A stretch of 33,641 nucleotides of DNA from Candidatus Fermentibacterota bacterium. GTDB taxonomy: Bacteria > JAFGKV01. The notes below the pieces were generated by a model. The model did no database searches and was not told the origin of the DNA. It was given only the letters and a program-made list of their open reading frames with translations. The stretch's first letter is position 1; the number at the start of each line of letters is the position of its first letter. The DNA lies in NCBI GenBank assembly GCA_030620115.1, contig JAUXFG010000031.1:1-33641 (forward strand). The letters run 5' to 3'. Made by a program: the position numbers and the translations under genes. Of the stretch, positions 16,782 to 27,117 are shown in pieces.

Positions 16782-18038
16782 ATGCGCGCGAGAGCTTTTT
16801 TTATACTCATCTGCGTGATGATTGTGCAGAGCTCGTGTCATAGGGCAGGAGGGCTCACCCTGGCACAATTGGAGGCGCAGCTCAAAGATATGGAAGCCCA
16901 GGCAGTGGGAGAGGCATTGCGTGATCTTTTTCCCGCTTCCGAGGGGTGGGTGGTCTTGCCTGAGGCGCCAAAACCACATTCGTGGCCTGATTCCCTCCGG
17001 TTTTGGCTTGAGGCCCCCAGGGTCGTATGCCATGATAGTCTCCCACCCGACGCCTGGACAAGATTTCTTGGAAGACCGGGGCAGGTGGAATTCGTGGATG
17101 TGACCGGCTACCTGGCGACGCCCAGAAATCAGACACCTATGGGATTCAGGGGGTTTGTAGTACAGTTCAAAGTCAAGGGGATCGAATCCACGGCCCTCTT
17201 GGTTGGCTCAACCGGGATGCGGTGGTTGGTGTGGCTCGAGTATGCTTCCGGATTCCCCGGGACCGTCATGTATCCTGGTGAGCTGGACAGTCTTGGGTTG
17301 GCGGTTTCGGGCTGGTTGGCATCCCAGCCCGAAGAGCGAGAGACCATGTCGCTCCCCGTAGGATTTTTTTCGGAAGTCGGTCTGTTTCCACCCTGCCCCG
17401 CCACGTGTGTTGACCAGAATACGCTCTATGAAACCGCCCTCAGGCATTCCATGACCGGAGGAGCAGGCATGGAGGGATTGCGGCCCGATCTCGAAGCCGG
17501 GCAGAGGATCATCCGCGAAGCGCCCAGCTCCTTACTGCAGCACCAAGAACCATTCCTGCTGCAGAGACGACTGGAAATGATGGAGAACGCTGGATGGCCG
17601 GGCTTCCACCTCTCATATGCCGCTGTGCGCGGACTCGAGTCAGGAATCTACCTCTGGGCTGCTGGTCCGTTTGGTCAAGTGAGGGCTATGGCTATCGAGC
17701 GAGCGGACTCTTTGCCCGAAAGCGCATTGAGTATCGGACCATCTGTCCTTTTCTATGGAAGGCCGCTTCGAGGGGTTGGGACGTTCTCGATTGAATCTGG
17801 TCCCTCTGGGTCGTATGGGCGCGAGATTGATGCTTTTCCTTGGGAGTATGGCCTCTCGCCATACGTTGAAGGGAGCCTGCAGATGTTCCATGGAGAGATA
17901 TTCTTCAGTCGGATCGGATGGATTCTTGGGTTTTCCCCTGGGCCTCGGGAAGGCTATTCATGGCCACACTTGCGTACGCTCCCGGGAGAGAATCCGAGCC
18001 TTTCCCTGTGGCTGCCTATTCCCGAGAATGGCCGGTGA
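16782..18038 (+). CDS. Putative lipoprotein of unknown function
   Basis: A 418-residue protein I do not recognise. The N-terminus from the ATG at 16782 (MRARAFFILICVMIVQSSC) is a short signal peptide; C19 could be lipidated, but the lipobox QSSC lacks the usual Leu/Val at -3, so plain secretion is also possible. The mature part is rich in Trp, Pro and Gly, without clear repeats or membrane segments. GGAGGAGAG precedes this ATG, whereas the upstream ATG at 16758 has no ribosome site. Two Cys (CPATC, near 205-210) may form a disulfide. The gene is followed by aroQ after about 120 bases. An overlapping second frame near the 3' end (17918-18118) also looks partly protein-like; I could not decide whether a frameshift is present. 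Confidence 0.75.
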   Translation: MRARAFFILICVMIVQSSCHRAGGLTLAQLEAQLKDMEAQAVGEALRDLFPASEGWVVLPEAPKPHSWPDSLRFWLEAPRVVCHDSLPPDAWTRFLGRPGQVEFVDVTGYLATPRNQTPMGFRGFVVQFKVKGIESTALLVGSTGMRWLVWLEYASGFPGTVMYPGELDSLGLAVSGWLASQPEERETMSLPVGFFSEVGLFPPCPATCVDQNTLYETALRHSMTGGAGMEGLRPDLEAGQRIIREAPSSLLQHQEPFLLQRRLEMMENAGWPGFHLSYAAVRGLESGIYLWAAGPFGQVRAMAIERADSLPESALSIGPSVLFYGRPLRGVGTFSIESGPSGSYGREIDAFPWEYGLSPYVEGSLQMFHGEIFFSRIGWILGFSPGPREGYSWPHLRTLPGENPSLSLWLPIPENGR

Positions 18039-18161
18039 ACACGGCAGCGAGATACGCGCCGGAGGCCCATGCCTTGACCCCGATGGACAGGGCTGCATAC
18101 CTTTGGCCACGTTTTTAGGAGTATATCCGCCTGGTTCCCGGGAAGCGGATGACAGCAAAGG

Positions 18162-18623
18162 ATGGCAACGGTGACTCGACTCTTGGTGCTGCACGGTCCT
18201 AATCTGAACTTGCTTGGTGAGCGCGAACCCGAGATTTATGGGAATACGTCGCTGGAAGAGATCGATGAGAGGATTCGTATATGGGCCAAGCAGGAGAGTA
18301 TCGAAGCACGGATCGCGCAGAGCAATAGCGAGGGCACGCTCATCGATCTGTTTCAGGACATGCGTCAATGGGCCGATGGCGTGGTCCTCAATCCTGGCGG
18401 CCTGACACACACAAGTGTCTCTCTGGCTGATGCCATCCGGGCTACCGGCCTTCCCGTGGTGGAAGTGCATCTCTCGAACATCTTCGCCCGCGAGCCATTC
18501 CGGCAGCAGAGCATGATGGCCGGCGCGTGCATTGGAATCGTAGCCGGTTTTGGCCCTGACGGTTATATTGCCGCCTGCACGCTTCTGAAACGATTCCTGG
18601 AATCCTCAGAAGCTCTGGACTGA
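18162..18623 (+). CDS. aroQ: 3-Dehydroquinate dehydratase, type II
   Basis: A 153-residue enzyme that dehydrates 3-dehydroquinate to 3-dehydroshikimate in the shikimate pathway, normally as a dodecamer in the cytoplasm. All type II hallmarks are present: HGPNLNLLGEREPEIYG with R21 and the catalytic Y26, SNSEGTLID at 54-62, NPGGLTHTSV with N77/H83, and EVHLSNIFAREPFR with H103 and R114. The start is not certain. The ATG at 18162 has AAAGG directly abutting it, too close to serve. A GTG nine bases on (18171) would have AAAGG nine bases upstream and gives MTRLLVLHGPN, closer to the usual N-terminus. valS follows about 100 bases downstream on the same strand. Confidence 0.95.
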   Translation: MATVTRLLVLHGPNLNLLGEREPEIYGNTSLEEIDERIRIWAKQESIEARIAQSNSEGTLIDLFQDMRQWADGVVLNPGGLTHTSVSLADAIRATGLPVVEVHLSNIFAREPFRQQSMMAGACIGIVAGFGPDGYIAACTLLKRFLESSEALD

Positions 18624-18725
18624 ATACGCGATACCGGCCCCATAGTTGAGGCAGGTCACCCGAATAACAGACCCCATCACGCGATGTGAGGCGATCGATA
18701 CAAACATAACATATGGTGGATAGTC

Positions 18726-21380
18726 ATGCCGACCAAGATTCCCAAGCAATATGATCCGAAGCCGGTAGAGGAGAGAATCACTGCGCAGTGGTTGGAGAGC
18801 AAAGTCTTTGCCGCCAATGCCACAGGGGATGGCAAGCGTTTTTCTATAGTAATCCCTCCCCCCAATGTAACAGGGGCACTTCACATGGGCCATGCGCTCA
18901 ACAATGCGATCCAGGATATCGTGGTGCGACACAGGCGGATGCGCGGGGAGGAAACGCTTTGGCTGCCGGGCACGGACCATGCGGGAATCGCCACGCAGAA
19001 TGTAGTTGAGAAAGACCTCGCCTCAAAAGGGATTCGCCGTGCTGATCTTGGGCGGCAGCGATTCCTGGAGGAGGTGTGGAAGTGGAAAGAGGCATACGGT
19101 GATCGCATCGTCTATCAGCTCCAGAAGCTTGGCTGCTCATGTGATTGGGACAGACAGCGTTTCACTATGGACGAGGGGCTTTCCAACGCGGTCCGTGAGG
19201 TGTTTGTGCGGCTCCACGAGCGGAACCTCATCTACCGAGGCAAGTATGTTGTCAACTGGTGTCCCCGTTGCCAAACTGCCATCAGTGATGAGGAAGTCGA
19301 TCACCAGGAGCTTTCGGGACATCTGTGGTTCATCAAGTACTCGCTGAGGGGCTCTTCGGATTCGGTGCTGGTGGCAACCACCAGGCCTGAAACCATGCTT
19401 GGCGACACCGCATTGGCGGTGAATCCTTCGGACACACGCTTCCGACACCTTGTAGGCAAGATAGCAATCGTGCCGCTGGCAGGCCGCGAGATTCCTATTG
19501 TTACCAGCCGCCTTGTTGACCCGGATTTCGGCACAGGTGTGGTCAAAGTGACGCCCGCGCATGATGCCGTGGATTTCCTGATCGCCCAGGAACTCGAACT
19601 GCCGTCTGTGGTCATCATGGCGGAAGACGGCGCCATGACGGAGGAAGCCGGGGCAGAGTTTGCCGGAATGGATAGGTTTCATTGTCGGGAAGCGGTCATC
19701 AAGAAGCTGCGAGATGAGAAGCGTATCGGCAGAACCGAGAAACACACCCATAGCGTAGGCCACTGCCAGCGCTGTAGGACTATCATTGAGCCATATCTGT
19801 CTGACCAATGGTTCATTCGAATGAAACCTCTTGCCGACGCGGCCATCAGAGCTATGGAGGAGTCAAAGCCCAATCTGATGCCGAAGCGATGGATCAAGGT
19901 CTACTTATCATGGCTGCACAATATCCGGGATTGGTGTATCTCTCGGCAGCTTTGGTGGGGACACAGGATTCCTGTGTGGTATTGCACGGGGTGCGGCAGG
20001 GAGGTGGTGACCAGAGAGGATCCCGTCCAATGTCCTGATTGCAGCTGGGCGCTTCGGCAGGATGAGGATGTGCTGGATACATGGTTTTCCAGCTGGCTCT
20101 GGCCCTTTTCTACCCTTGGGTGGCCCCAAAACACTGAGGATTATCGGCGTTTCTACCCCACGGATCTTCTGGTGACTGGATATGATATCATATTCTTCTG
20201 GGTTGCCAGAATGGTCATGGCTGGGTTGGAATTCACCGAGGAAATTCCTTTCAGGGATGTATATTTCACGGGTATGGTCAAGGATGAGCAGGGCCGATGG
20301 ATGAGCAAATCCTTGGGCAACGGCATCGATCCAATCGAAATGATAGAACAGTACAGCGCCGATGCCGTCAGATTCTCCCTGGCTGTCTTGACCACCGAGG
20401 GGCAAGATATCAATCTGACGCCAAGCAAATTCGAGATGGGTCGTAACTTCTCCAACAAGATATGGAATGCGTATCGTTTCCTCGCTATGAATGATGCCGT
20501 AGTGGAGGACACGGACGAGCAAGCTCTCCTTGAACTGAGAGGAAAAGGGGGATTTGACCTATCTGACCGTTGGATCCTCTCCAGGTCTCTTATGGCCATT
20601 GAAGAAACCACGGCTCATTTGGAGCGATACCGATTCAGCGATGCCGCGCTCTCAGTGTATGGGTTCATATGGCGGGATTACTGTGATTGGTATGTGGAGT
20701 TGATCAAGTCACGCCTTGCCGGCAAGGCCGAGGCCGGCTCCTCTGCTCGGCTCGTGGCTTCCTACGTGCTTTCCGTGGCGCTTCGACTCCTGCATCCGTT
20801 CATGCCCTTCATCAGCGAGGAACTCTGGCAGCGTTGCTTCCCGTCCCGGGGGAGCATCGTCCGGGCAGATTGGCCTCATACTCTGCCCGGACTTCGGGAT
20901 CGAGTGGCAGAATATGACATGGAGAAGCTTCAGGGTGTGATCAAGGCTGTCCGGAATATGCGGGGTGAGATGAATATCCCGCCCTCGAAGCCTGCATCTC
21001 TGATAGTTCGAACCAGTTCCGCCGAACTCCGAAGATCCTTGGAACGCAATCTTCGATACATTGAAGAATTGGGCAAGGTAAGTTCTCTGCGGATGGTTTC
21101 GGAATTCCACCGAGAGGGGCCAGTGGCGGCTACTGTGGTTGATGAGACCGAGGTTTTTATGCCATTGGAAGGGCTTGTTGACATCAAAGGAGAAAGGACA
21201 CGACTTGGTAAGGAGTTGGACAAGATTGAGAAGGCCCTTCTCCGCTCGAGACAGAAGTTGAATAACCAGGATTTCTTGGAGAAGGCGCCAGATTCAGTGG
21301 TTGCTGCAGAGCGGGAGCGGACCGCTGAGTTCGAAAAGAAACGAACAAAGATCGTCGGATACCTGGAAGCATTGGGATAG
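18726..21380 (+). CDS. valS: Valyl-tRNA synthetase
   Basis: An 884-residue class Ia synthetase that charges tRNA-Val and edits mischarged Thr. The order is complete: PPPNVTGALHMGH (HIGH motif HMGH at 53-56), the editing domain with TTRPETMLGDTA and TPAHD, zinc-type Cys pairs (CPRC near 185, CxxC pairs near 345-350 and 423-441), DVLDTWFSSWLWPF, the GRWMSKSLGNGIDP loop at about 523-536, an anticodon-binding helical domain, and a C-terminal coiled coil of about 70 residues (KGERTRLGKELDKIEKAL). The first Lys of KMSKS is Trp here. The start ATG gives the family's usual N-terminus (KQYDPKPVEERI). Length is typical for the form with a C-terminal coiled coil. Repeat DNA follows the stop. Confidence 0.97.
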   Translation: MPTKIPKQYDPKPVEERITAQWLESKVFAANATGDGKRFSIVIPPPNVTGALHMGHALNNAIQDIVVRHRRMRGEETLWLPGTDHAGIATQNVVEKDLASKGIRRADLGRQRFLEEVWKWKEAYGDRIVYQLQKLGCSCDWDRQRFTMDEGLSNAVREVFVRLHERNLIYRGKYVVNWCPRCQTAISDEEVDHQELSGHLWFIKYSLRGSSDSVLVATTRPETMLGDTALAVNPSDTRFRHLVGKIAIVPLAGREIPIVTSRLVDPDFGTGVVKVTPAHDAVDFLIAQELELPSVVIMAEDGAMTEEAGAEFAGMDRFHCREAVIKKLRDEKRIGRTEKHTHSVGHCQRCRTIIEPYLSDQWFIRMKPLADAAIRAMEESKPNLMPKRWIKVYLSWLHNIRDWCISRQLWWGHRIPVWYCTGCGREVVTREDPVQCPDCSWALRQDEDVLDTWFSSWLWPFSTLGWPQNTEDYRRFYPTDLLVTGYDIIFFWVARMVMAGLEFTEEIPFRDVYFTGMVKDEQGRWMSKSLGNGIDPIEMIEQYSADAVRFSLAVLTTEGQDINLTPSKFEMGRNFSNKIWNAYRFLAMNDAVVEDTDEQALLELRGKGGFDLSDRWILSRSLMAIEETTAHLERYRFSDAALSVYGFIWRDYCDWYVELIKSRLAGKAEAGSSARLVASYVLSVALRLLHPFMPFISEELWQRCFPSRGSIVRADWPHTLPGLRDRVAEYDMEKLQGVIKAVRNMRGEMNIPPSKPASLIVRTSSAELRRSLERNLRYIEELGKVSSLRMVSEFHREGPVAATVVDETEVFMPLEGLVDIKGERTRLGKELDKIEKALLRSRQKLNNQDFLEKAPDSVVAAERERTAEFEKKRTKIVGYLEALG

Positions 21381-21398
21381 GAGTCTTGCCCGCGTGTT

Positions 21399-21534
21399 TA
21401 GGGTTCGCACAGAAATAGGTTCGCATTCTTGACGCACAGATTTGCCGTAGAATCGGTCTCCCCGAGGGAGCGAAACCGGCTTGCCCCGGCGGAGCCTTGG
21501 CGTAGACGGGAGGCGTAGTCCGCCAGCTGGCGGA
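21399..21534. repeat. GGGTTCGC...GGTCTCCCC...CGTAGTCC repeat, copy A
   Basis: Blocks such as GGGTTCGC, ATTTGCCG, GGTCTCCCC and GTAGACGGGAGGCGTAGTCC occur in the same order as in copy B at 29753-29925, with different spacers. It ends in a perfect 16-bp palindrome, TCCGCCAGCTGGCGGA (21519-21534). A GGTGAGAAGTTCGGG word follows at 21568-21582. No gene is seen between valS and gmd. Confidence 0.65.
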
Positions 21535-21613
21535 AAGCACGGATATCGGCGGTTGCAGCCGAGAGTTGGTGAGAAGTTCGGGCTCATCGTGTCGACTTGT
21601 GATGTCGAGGTAA

Positions 21614-22635
<1,022 letters not shown>

Positions 22636-22636
<1 letters not shown>

Positions 22637-23583
22637 TGCGCATTCTTGTCACAGGAGCCGAGGGATTTGTCGGAGGGCACCTGATCACCGAACTCAACAA
22701 ACAGGGCCACTGCGTCACTGGAACCTTTCTCCTCGAGAGGCCGAATCGAAACGATATCACTTGGGTCCAGTGCGATTTCACGCGACAGCAAGAGACCGCG
22801 GCTGTGGTCGCGCGAGCTGCCCCCGAGGCCGTAATCCATCTCGCCGCGGTAAGCCATGTTCTCGACGCGGAGAAAGAGATCGAGGTGGCATTCTCTGCGA
22901 ATGTCTTGGGTACCGCGAATCTCCTGGCGGCACTCCATGGCTTCGCGCCCTCCAGCAAAGTGATCGTGGTGAGTTCAGGCGAGGTCTATGGTCAAGTGCC
23001 ACGGGACAAGCTTCCGATTAGTGAGAAGCAGGTCGTGGCTCCATTGAACCTGTATGGTGTGACGAAACTCTGCGCAGAGCAAGTGGCACGGTACTACAGA
23101 AGAGAGAAGGCCCTGGCGGTCTCTATTGTCAGGCCTTTCAATCAGCTTGGTCCTGGACAGGCAGATAGCTTTGTGTGCTCATCATTTGCCAGGCAAGTAG
23201 CCCAAGCAGTTCTGAATAAGGCGTCACGAACCATTAGGGTGGGCAATCTATCAGTGCGGAGGGATTTCACGGATGTGCGCGATATGTGCCGTGCGTATGC
23301 TCTGGCTGTGGGGAAAGAGCTTGATATCGGGCCATACAACATCTGCTCGGAGGAATCCATTTCGATCAGAGAAATCTTGGATATTCTCATAGGCGTTGCA
23401 GGAATTGACATAGAGGTTGCAGTGGACGACGCGAGGGTCCGATCGTCCGACATCAATGAGCTACGGGGTGACTGCTCACTATTCAAGGCGACGTGTGGTT
23501 GGTTGCCTCGCATCCCCATCGAACGCTCTGTGGGTGATACGCTCCACTACTGGCTTGAGAGAGAGGGGCCGAGTCCTGGCTAA
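22636..23583 (+). CDS. rmd: NAD-dependent epimerase/dehydratase, probable GDP-4-keto-6-deoxy-D-mannose reductase
   Basis: A 315-residue extended SDR. Glycine motif GAEGFVGGHL at 7-16, VVSSGEVYG at 111-119, and Y140-x3-K144 (LNLYGVTK), then RPFNQLGPGQ and RRDFTDVRD, which are typical of the Rmd family. Rmd reduces the Gmd product to GDP-D-rhamnose with NAD(P)H. The frame is open further upstream inside gmd, but the ATG at 22636 sharing one base with the gmd stop gives the exact SDR N-terminus. Position between gmd and manC supports the assignment. A different reductase or epimerase giving another 6-deoxyhexose cannot be excluded from sequence alone. Confidence 0.85.
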
Positions 23584-23599
23584 CCGCCGGAGGGTTCTG

Positions 23600-24685
23600 A
23601 TGGCCGAAGTGAACAAGTATGCGTGCATCATGGCAGGAGGCCTGGGCAAGAGATTCTGGCCCTTGAGCAGAAGAAGCCGGCCAAAACATCTGATCCCCGT
23701 GGTTGGCGAAACCTCTTTGCTGAGGCAGACTGCGGAACGTCTTGTTTCCCACGTGGGGTGGAGCGGCATCGTGGTGGTTACCAATGCCGCCCAGTTCCAT
23801 GCGGTGAGAGAGGAACTCCCCGAGATCGATGAAGGACGTATTCTTGCCGAGCCATGCGGGCGGAACACGGCTGCGTGTATCGGGCTCTGTCTGCGATGGA
23901 TCATGGGCCAGGATACGGGCGAGAGTCTGGTGGGCTTTTTCCCTTCCGATCATCTCATTCCCGATAGAAGCGGATTTACGGCATGCCTGTCAAAGGCTTG
24001 GGAGGTGGCTCAGTCAGGAAATGTGATCACCTTTGGTATCCGACCCAGCCGACCGGAGACCGGGTATGGCTATATCGAAGCAGGTGATCCTCTCCCCGGT
24101 TTCGATGATGGGGATATCTGCCATGTTCGTGGATTTTTCGAGAAACCAGAACTGGAGACCGCCAAGGAATGGGTGCGGAATGGGCAATTCCTCTGGAATT
24201 CAGGCATGTTTGTCGCAAAGATCCGGGTGCTCTGGCAGGAGATTGAGAGATTCTTGCCTTCTCTGGCGCAAGGATTGGTTGACTTGGGTGATGATTTCTC
24301 ATACAATGGACTGCAGGAGAAGTCGGTACAGTATGGTAGACTTCCCCGCATATCCATTGATTATGGAGTCATGGAGAAATCCGATCTACTCGCTCTGGTC
24401 AAGGCGGATTTCTCCTGGGATGACCTGGGATCCTGGGAGGCGGCATCCGGCTATTGGCCTGAGGTCGGGAACGGCAATAGGGCCGTGGGAGAAGAGGTGG
24501 CGCTGATTGAGTGTGAGGGATGTCGGATCAGCGCGGCCGGCATACTCGTTGCGCTGGTCGGTCTGAAGGATGTGGTGGTCATTCAGACCGATGATGCGCT
24601 CCTCGTATGTCCGAGAGAACGAACGCAGGACGTCAAGAGACTCGTGGATCAACTGGAGCTGGAGGAGAAAGATCGTTATCTTTGA
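23600..24685 (+). CDS. manC: Mannose-1-phosphate guanylyltransferase
   Basis: A 361-residue nucleotidyltransferase that makes GDP-mannose from mannose-1-phosphate and GTP, feeding gmd. The pyrophosphorylase signature is at 13-31 (GGLGKRFWPLSRRSRPKHL); FFPSDHLI, GYGYIEAG, GFFEKP, LWNSGMF and FSWDDLGSW follow in the usual order. It is the short, single-function form without a phosphomannose isomerase domain. The frame is open upstream into rmd, but GGAGGG at 23589-23594 fits the ATG at 23600. It begins 16 bases after the rmd stop and is followed by the sensor kinase after 39 bases. WbpW in the P. aeruginosa A-band cluster has the same role. Confidence 0.94.
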   Translation: MAEVNKYACIMAGGLGKRFWPLSRRSRPKHLIPVVGETSLLRQTAERLVSHVGWSGIVVVTNAAQFHAVREELPEIDEGRILAEPCGRNTAACIGLCLRWIMGQDTGESLVGFFPSDHLIPDRSGFTACLSKAWEVAQSGNVITFGIRPSRPETGYGYIEAGDPLPGFDDGDICHVRGFFEKPELETAKEWVRNGQFLWNSGMFVAKIRVLWQEIERFLPSLAQGLVDLGDDFSYNGLQEKSVQYGRLPRISIDYGVMEKSDLLALVKADFSWDDLGSWEAASGYWPEVGNGNRAVGEEVALIECEGCRISAAGILVALVGLKDVVVIQTDDALLVCPRERTQDVKRLVDQLELEEKDRYL

Positions 24686-24724
24686 ACGTGTTCATCGATT
24701 TCGTAGAGTCGAGGGAGAAGTGAA

Positions 24725-26161
24725 GTGGAATCCGATACAATCATTTTCAGCGTAAGTCTCATTGCCCTTGGTGCACTGGTGGGAAGGTATCTCCTCAGCA
24801 TACCGGCTGAGCTGGCAGCAAGACGAGCGGCTGAGAAGCGGCTGGCCTCCAGCGAAAAGGCGAAAGAGGGCGCCGGTGCAGGATTGGAGGGCTTGGCACG
24901 CGAGCAGGAGGTCCCCAAGCGACTGCTCATTGTTCTTCCGGTGACGGCCGCGCAGTTGACGGAATGTCGGAGCCAGGAAGACGTCGCGCGGGTTGTGGGC
25001 GAAGCAGCCGCGGATCTCCTCGAGGCTCGAGAGGTAGCAGTCCTCATTCGTGACCATGAATTCCTTCGGCCTATCTGGACCAAGAGCGATGACACGAAGA
25101 AGCCATTGGATCGACCCATCAGAATACCCACGGGTCGCCTTGGGGAATTGTTGAAATCGGGGCTCGTGCTTTCGGCGGAAGAGTTGCCCAGTGGAAGCCA
25201 TCTTCCCTGGTCCGCCGCCATGTGGGCTCCCATCAGACACAGGGGCGAGCTCAGGGGAGTGATCCACGTTGCGCACATGCTTGGGCGAGGAAAGGAAGCG
25301 CAACGGCTGTTGACCGTGCTTGGGCATATGGCAGACAGCTCATTCAAAACAATCGAATTGTTTGATGAACAGGCAAGCTCGAGCAAATCACTCGAGGTCA
25401 AGGTGCACGAAAGAACGGTGGAATTGCGCAAGGCTTATGAGGAACTGAAGGAGCTCGACCATGCCAAGGATGAGTTCATCTCGAGTGTCTCACATGAACT
25501 CCGAACCCCGTTGACCAGCATTCGCTCGTTCTCTGAGTTGCTTCTCACCTTCGACGATGACGACAAACAGAGAAGGGAAGAGTTCCTCACGATCATCAAC
25601 GATGAGTCCAAGCGTCTTACCAGGCTTATCGACGATGTCCTGGATATCGCAAAGATTGAGAGCGGGCAGACGGAGTGGCGGCTGCAAAAGATTGATATAG
25701 CAGACCTCGTCGGGAATACTGTAGAGCTTCAGAAACCGTCGGCTGAGGAGAAGAAGCTGCGACTGCGGGTAGAATCCACCGGGTTGCAGCTGGTCGTCGC
25801 GGACCGGGATAGGATTAAGCAGGTGATGATGAACCTTCTTTCCAATGCCGTGAAGTTCAGTCCGCTTGGTAGCGAGGTGATGGTCTCCTCCATGATTGAC
25901 GGTCCCGATGTGGTGGTAACCATTGCCGACCAGGGCGCCGGTGTGCCCAGGAATGCCCGCGAGCGGATATTCATGCGTTTCCAGCAGCTTGGGGAAACAA
26001 ACACGGGAAAAACCCCCGGAACCGGCTTGGGTTTGGCCATCTGCAAAGAGATCATTTCCCGTCATGGGGGGAAGATCTGGGTTGAGGACAACATGCCGCG
26101 TGGCTCGAAATTCTCTTTCAGTCTGCCGGCACTCCCTGACGCCGATACAGAGACCATCTAG
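24725..26161 (+). CDS. Membrane-anchored GAF sensor histidine kinase
   Basis: A 478-residue kinase. One N-terminal membrane segment (about 6-25) is followed by a basic, Ala-rich helix, a GAF-like domain (about 75-215), a coiled coil (about 220-250), the phosphoacceptor domain with H257 in SVSHELRTPL, and an ATPase domain with N374 (LLSNAVKF), DQGAGVP at 402-408 and GTGLGLAICKEI from 432. All catalytic motifs are intact. There is no periplasmic loop, so the signal is probably cytoplasmic or membrane-borne. The GTG at 24725 follows GAGGGAGAAG. It lies between manC and a response-regulator diguanylate cyclase, whose gene starts eight bases after its stop, making that protein the likely partner. 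Confidence 0.92.
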   Translation: MESDTIIFSVSLIALGALVGRYLLSIPAELAARRAAEKRLASSEKAKEGAGAGLEGLAREQEVPKRLLIVLPVTAAQLTECRSQEDVARVVGEAAADLLEAREVAVLIRDHEFLRPIWTKSDDTKKPLDRPIRIPTGRLGELLKSGLVLSAEELPSGSHLPWSAAMWAPIRHRGELRGVIHVAHMLGRGKEAQRLLTVLGHMADSSFKTIELFDEQASSSKSLEVKVHERTVELRKAYEELKELDHAKDEFISSVSHELRTPLTSIRSFSELLLTFDDDDKQRREEFLTIINDESKRLTRLIDDVLDIAKIESGQTEWRLQKIDIADLVGNTVELQKPSAEEKKLRLRVESTGLQLVVADRDRIKQVMMNLLSNAVKFSPLGSEVMVSSMIDGPDVVVTIADQGAGVPRNARERIFMRFQQLGETNTGKTPGTGLGLAICKEIISRHGGKIWVEDNMPRGSKFSFSLPALPDADTETI

Positions 26162-26169
26162 AGGAGCTC

Positions 26170-27102
26170 ATGGATCCTGATCACATTGGAGCGAGGATAC
26201 TCATCGTAGATGATGATGAACACATAGCCAAAGGGTTGGACTATGCGCTCACACAGCAGGGATACGAGACAAACGTCCAGTACACGGGCAAGGCAACTAT
26301 TGTCGCCGCGGCTGAATGGGGACCGGATCTCCTCATACTCGATCTCAAACTGCCGGATATAGATGGGTTGGAGGTGTTGGCGGAGCTGCGGTCCAGGGAA
26401 TCTACCGCCAATACACCGGTGATATTGCTTACCGCGGCGAGGACAGACCCTGCGAGCCGCGTGGAAGGTTTGCAGCTCGGCGCGAACGATTATGTCATCA
26501 AGCCATACAGTCTCTCGGAGCTCTTGGCTCGGGTGGCTGCTAATCTGCGCATGGCTCGGCTCACCCAGAGGTTGGAGGAGATGACACATCGACTTGCCGA
26601 TGTGGCGAGTCGTGATGCGCTTACCGGCCTGTATCACCACGGCAAGATCATGGAGAAGCTCTCCATGGAGATCTATAGAGCAGCAAGATACGGCGTTGCT
26701 CTTTCGTGCATCATGATCGATCTTGACAAGTTCAAGTCAATCAACGACACGTTTGGACACCAGGTTGGCGATGAAGTCCTCATACGCATATCGAATATAC
26801 TGAAGGATAACTGCAGAAAGACCGACATGGTTGGCAGATATGGTGGTGAGGAGTTCTTAATGATTCTATCCCATACACCGCAGCAGAGCGCGTGCGCGAA
26901 AGCTGAAGTCCTCAAGGAAAAGATCTCCGAGGAGCATTTTGTCTCCCTTCCACACGGTTCCAGAATTACCGCGAGTTTTGGTGTTGCGTCACTTGGACAG
27001 TCGGAAGACGACGACGCGACGGCTCTGGTAAAGAGGGCAGACGATGCCATGTACGCCGCGAAAGCTGCCGGGGGATTCAGGGTCGTGTGTTTGACTCCCT
27101 GA
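26170..27102 (+). CDS. Response regulator diguanylate cyclase (REC-GGDEF)
   Basis: A 310-residue PleD-like two-domain protein expected to make cyclic di-GMP when phosphorylated. The receiver domain has acidic D14/D15/D16, phosphoacceptor D58 in LILDLKLPDIDG, T88 and K111. The cyclase domain has the metal Asp D184 (IMIDLDKFKSIND), an active-site loop RYGGEEF (GGEEF at 225-229) and an intact product-inhibition site RxxD (R216-D219) five residues before it, so it should be an active, feedback-limited enzyme. GAGGAG at the end of the kinase gene precedes the ATG. Only one receiver is present, unlike PleD. It is co-oriented with the kinase and, after 15 bases, the exporter permease. Confidence 0.95.
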   Translation: MDPDHIGARILIVDDDEHIAKGLDYALTQQGYETNVQYTGKATIVAAAEWGPDLLILDLKLPDIDGLEVLAELRSRESTANTPVILLTAARTDPASRVEGLQLGANDYVIKPYSLSELLARVAANLRMARLTQRLEEMTHRLADVASRDALTGLYHHGKIMEKLSMEIYRAARYGVALSCIMIDLDKFKSINDTFGHQVGDEVLIRISNILKDNCRKTDMVGRYGGEEFLMILSHTPQQSACAKAEVLKEKISEEHFVSLPHGSRITASFGVASLGQSEDDDATALVKRADDAMYAAKAAGGFRVVCLTP

Positions 27103-27117
27103 TGCTCGACTGATCTT

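Noticed and set aside
17918-18118. Second plus-strand frame overlapping the 3' end of the putative lipoprotein gene
   Set aside because: Partly protein-like, but both frames look plausible there and no ribosome site or homology supports a separate gene; recorded only as a possible frameshift.
21429-21453. Promoter TTGACG...TAGAAT before gmd
   Set aside because: The spacer is only 13 bases, and the sequence lies within a dispersed repeat.
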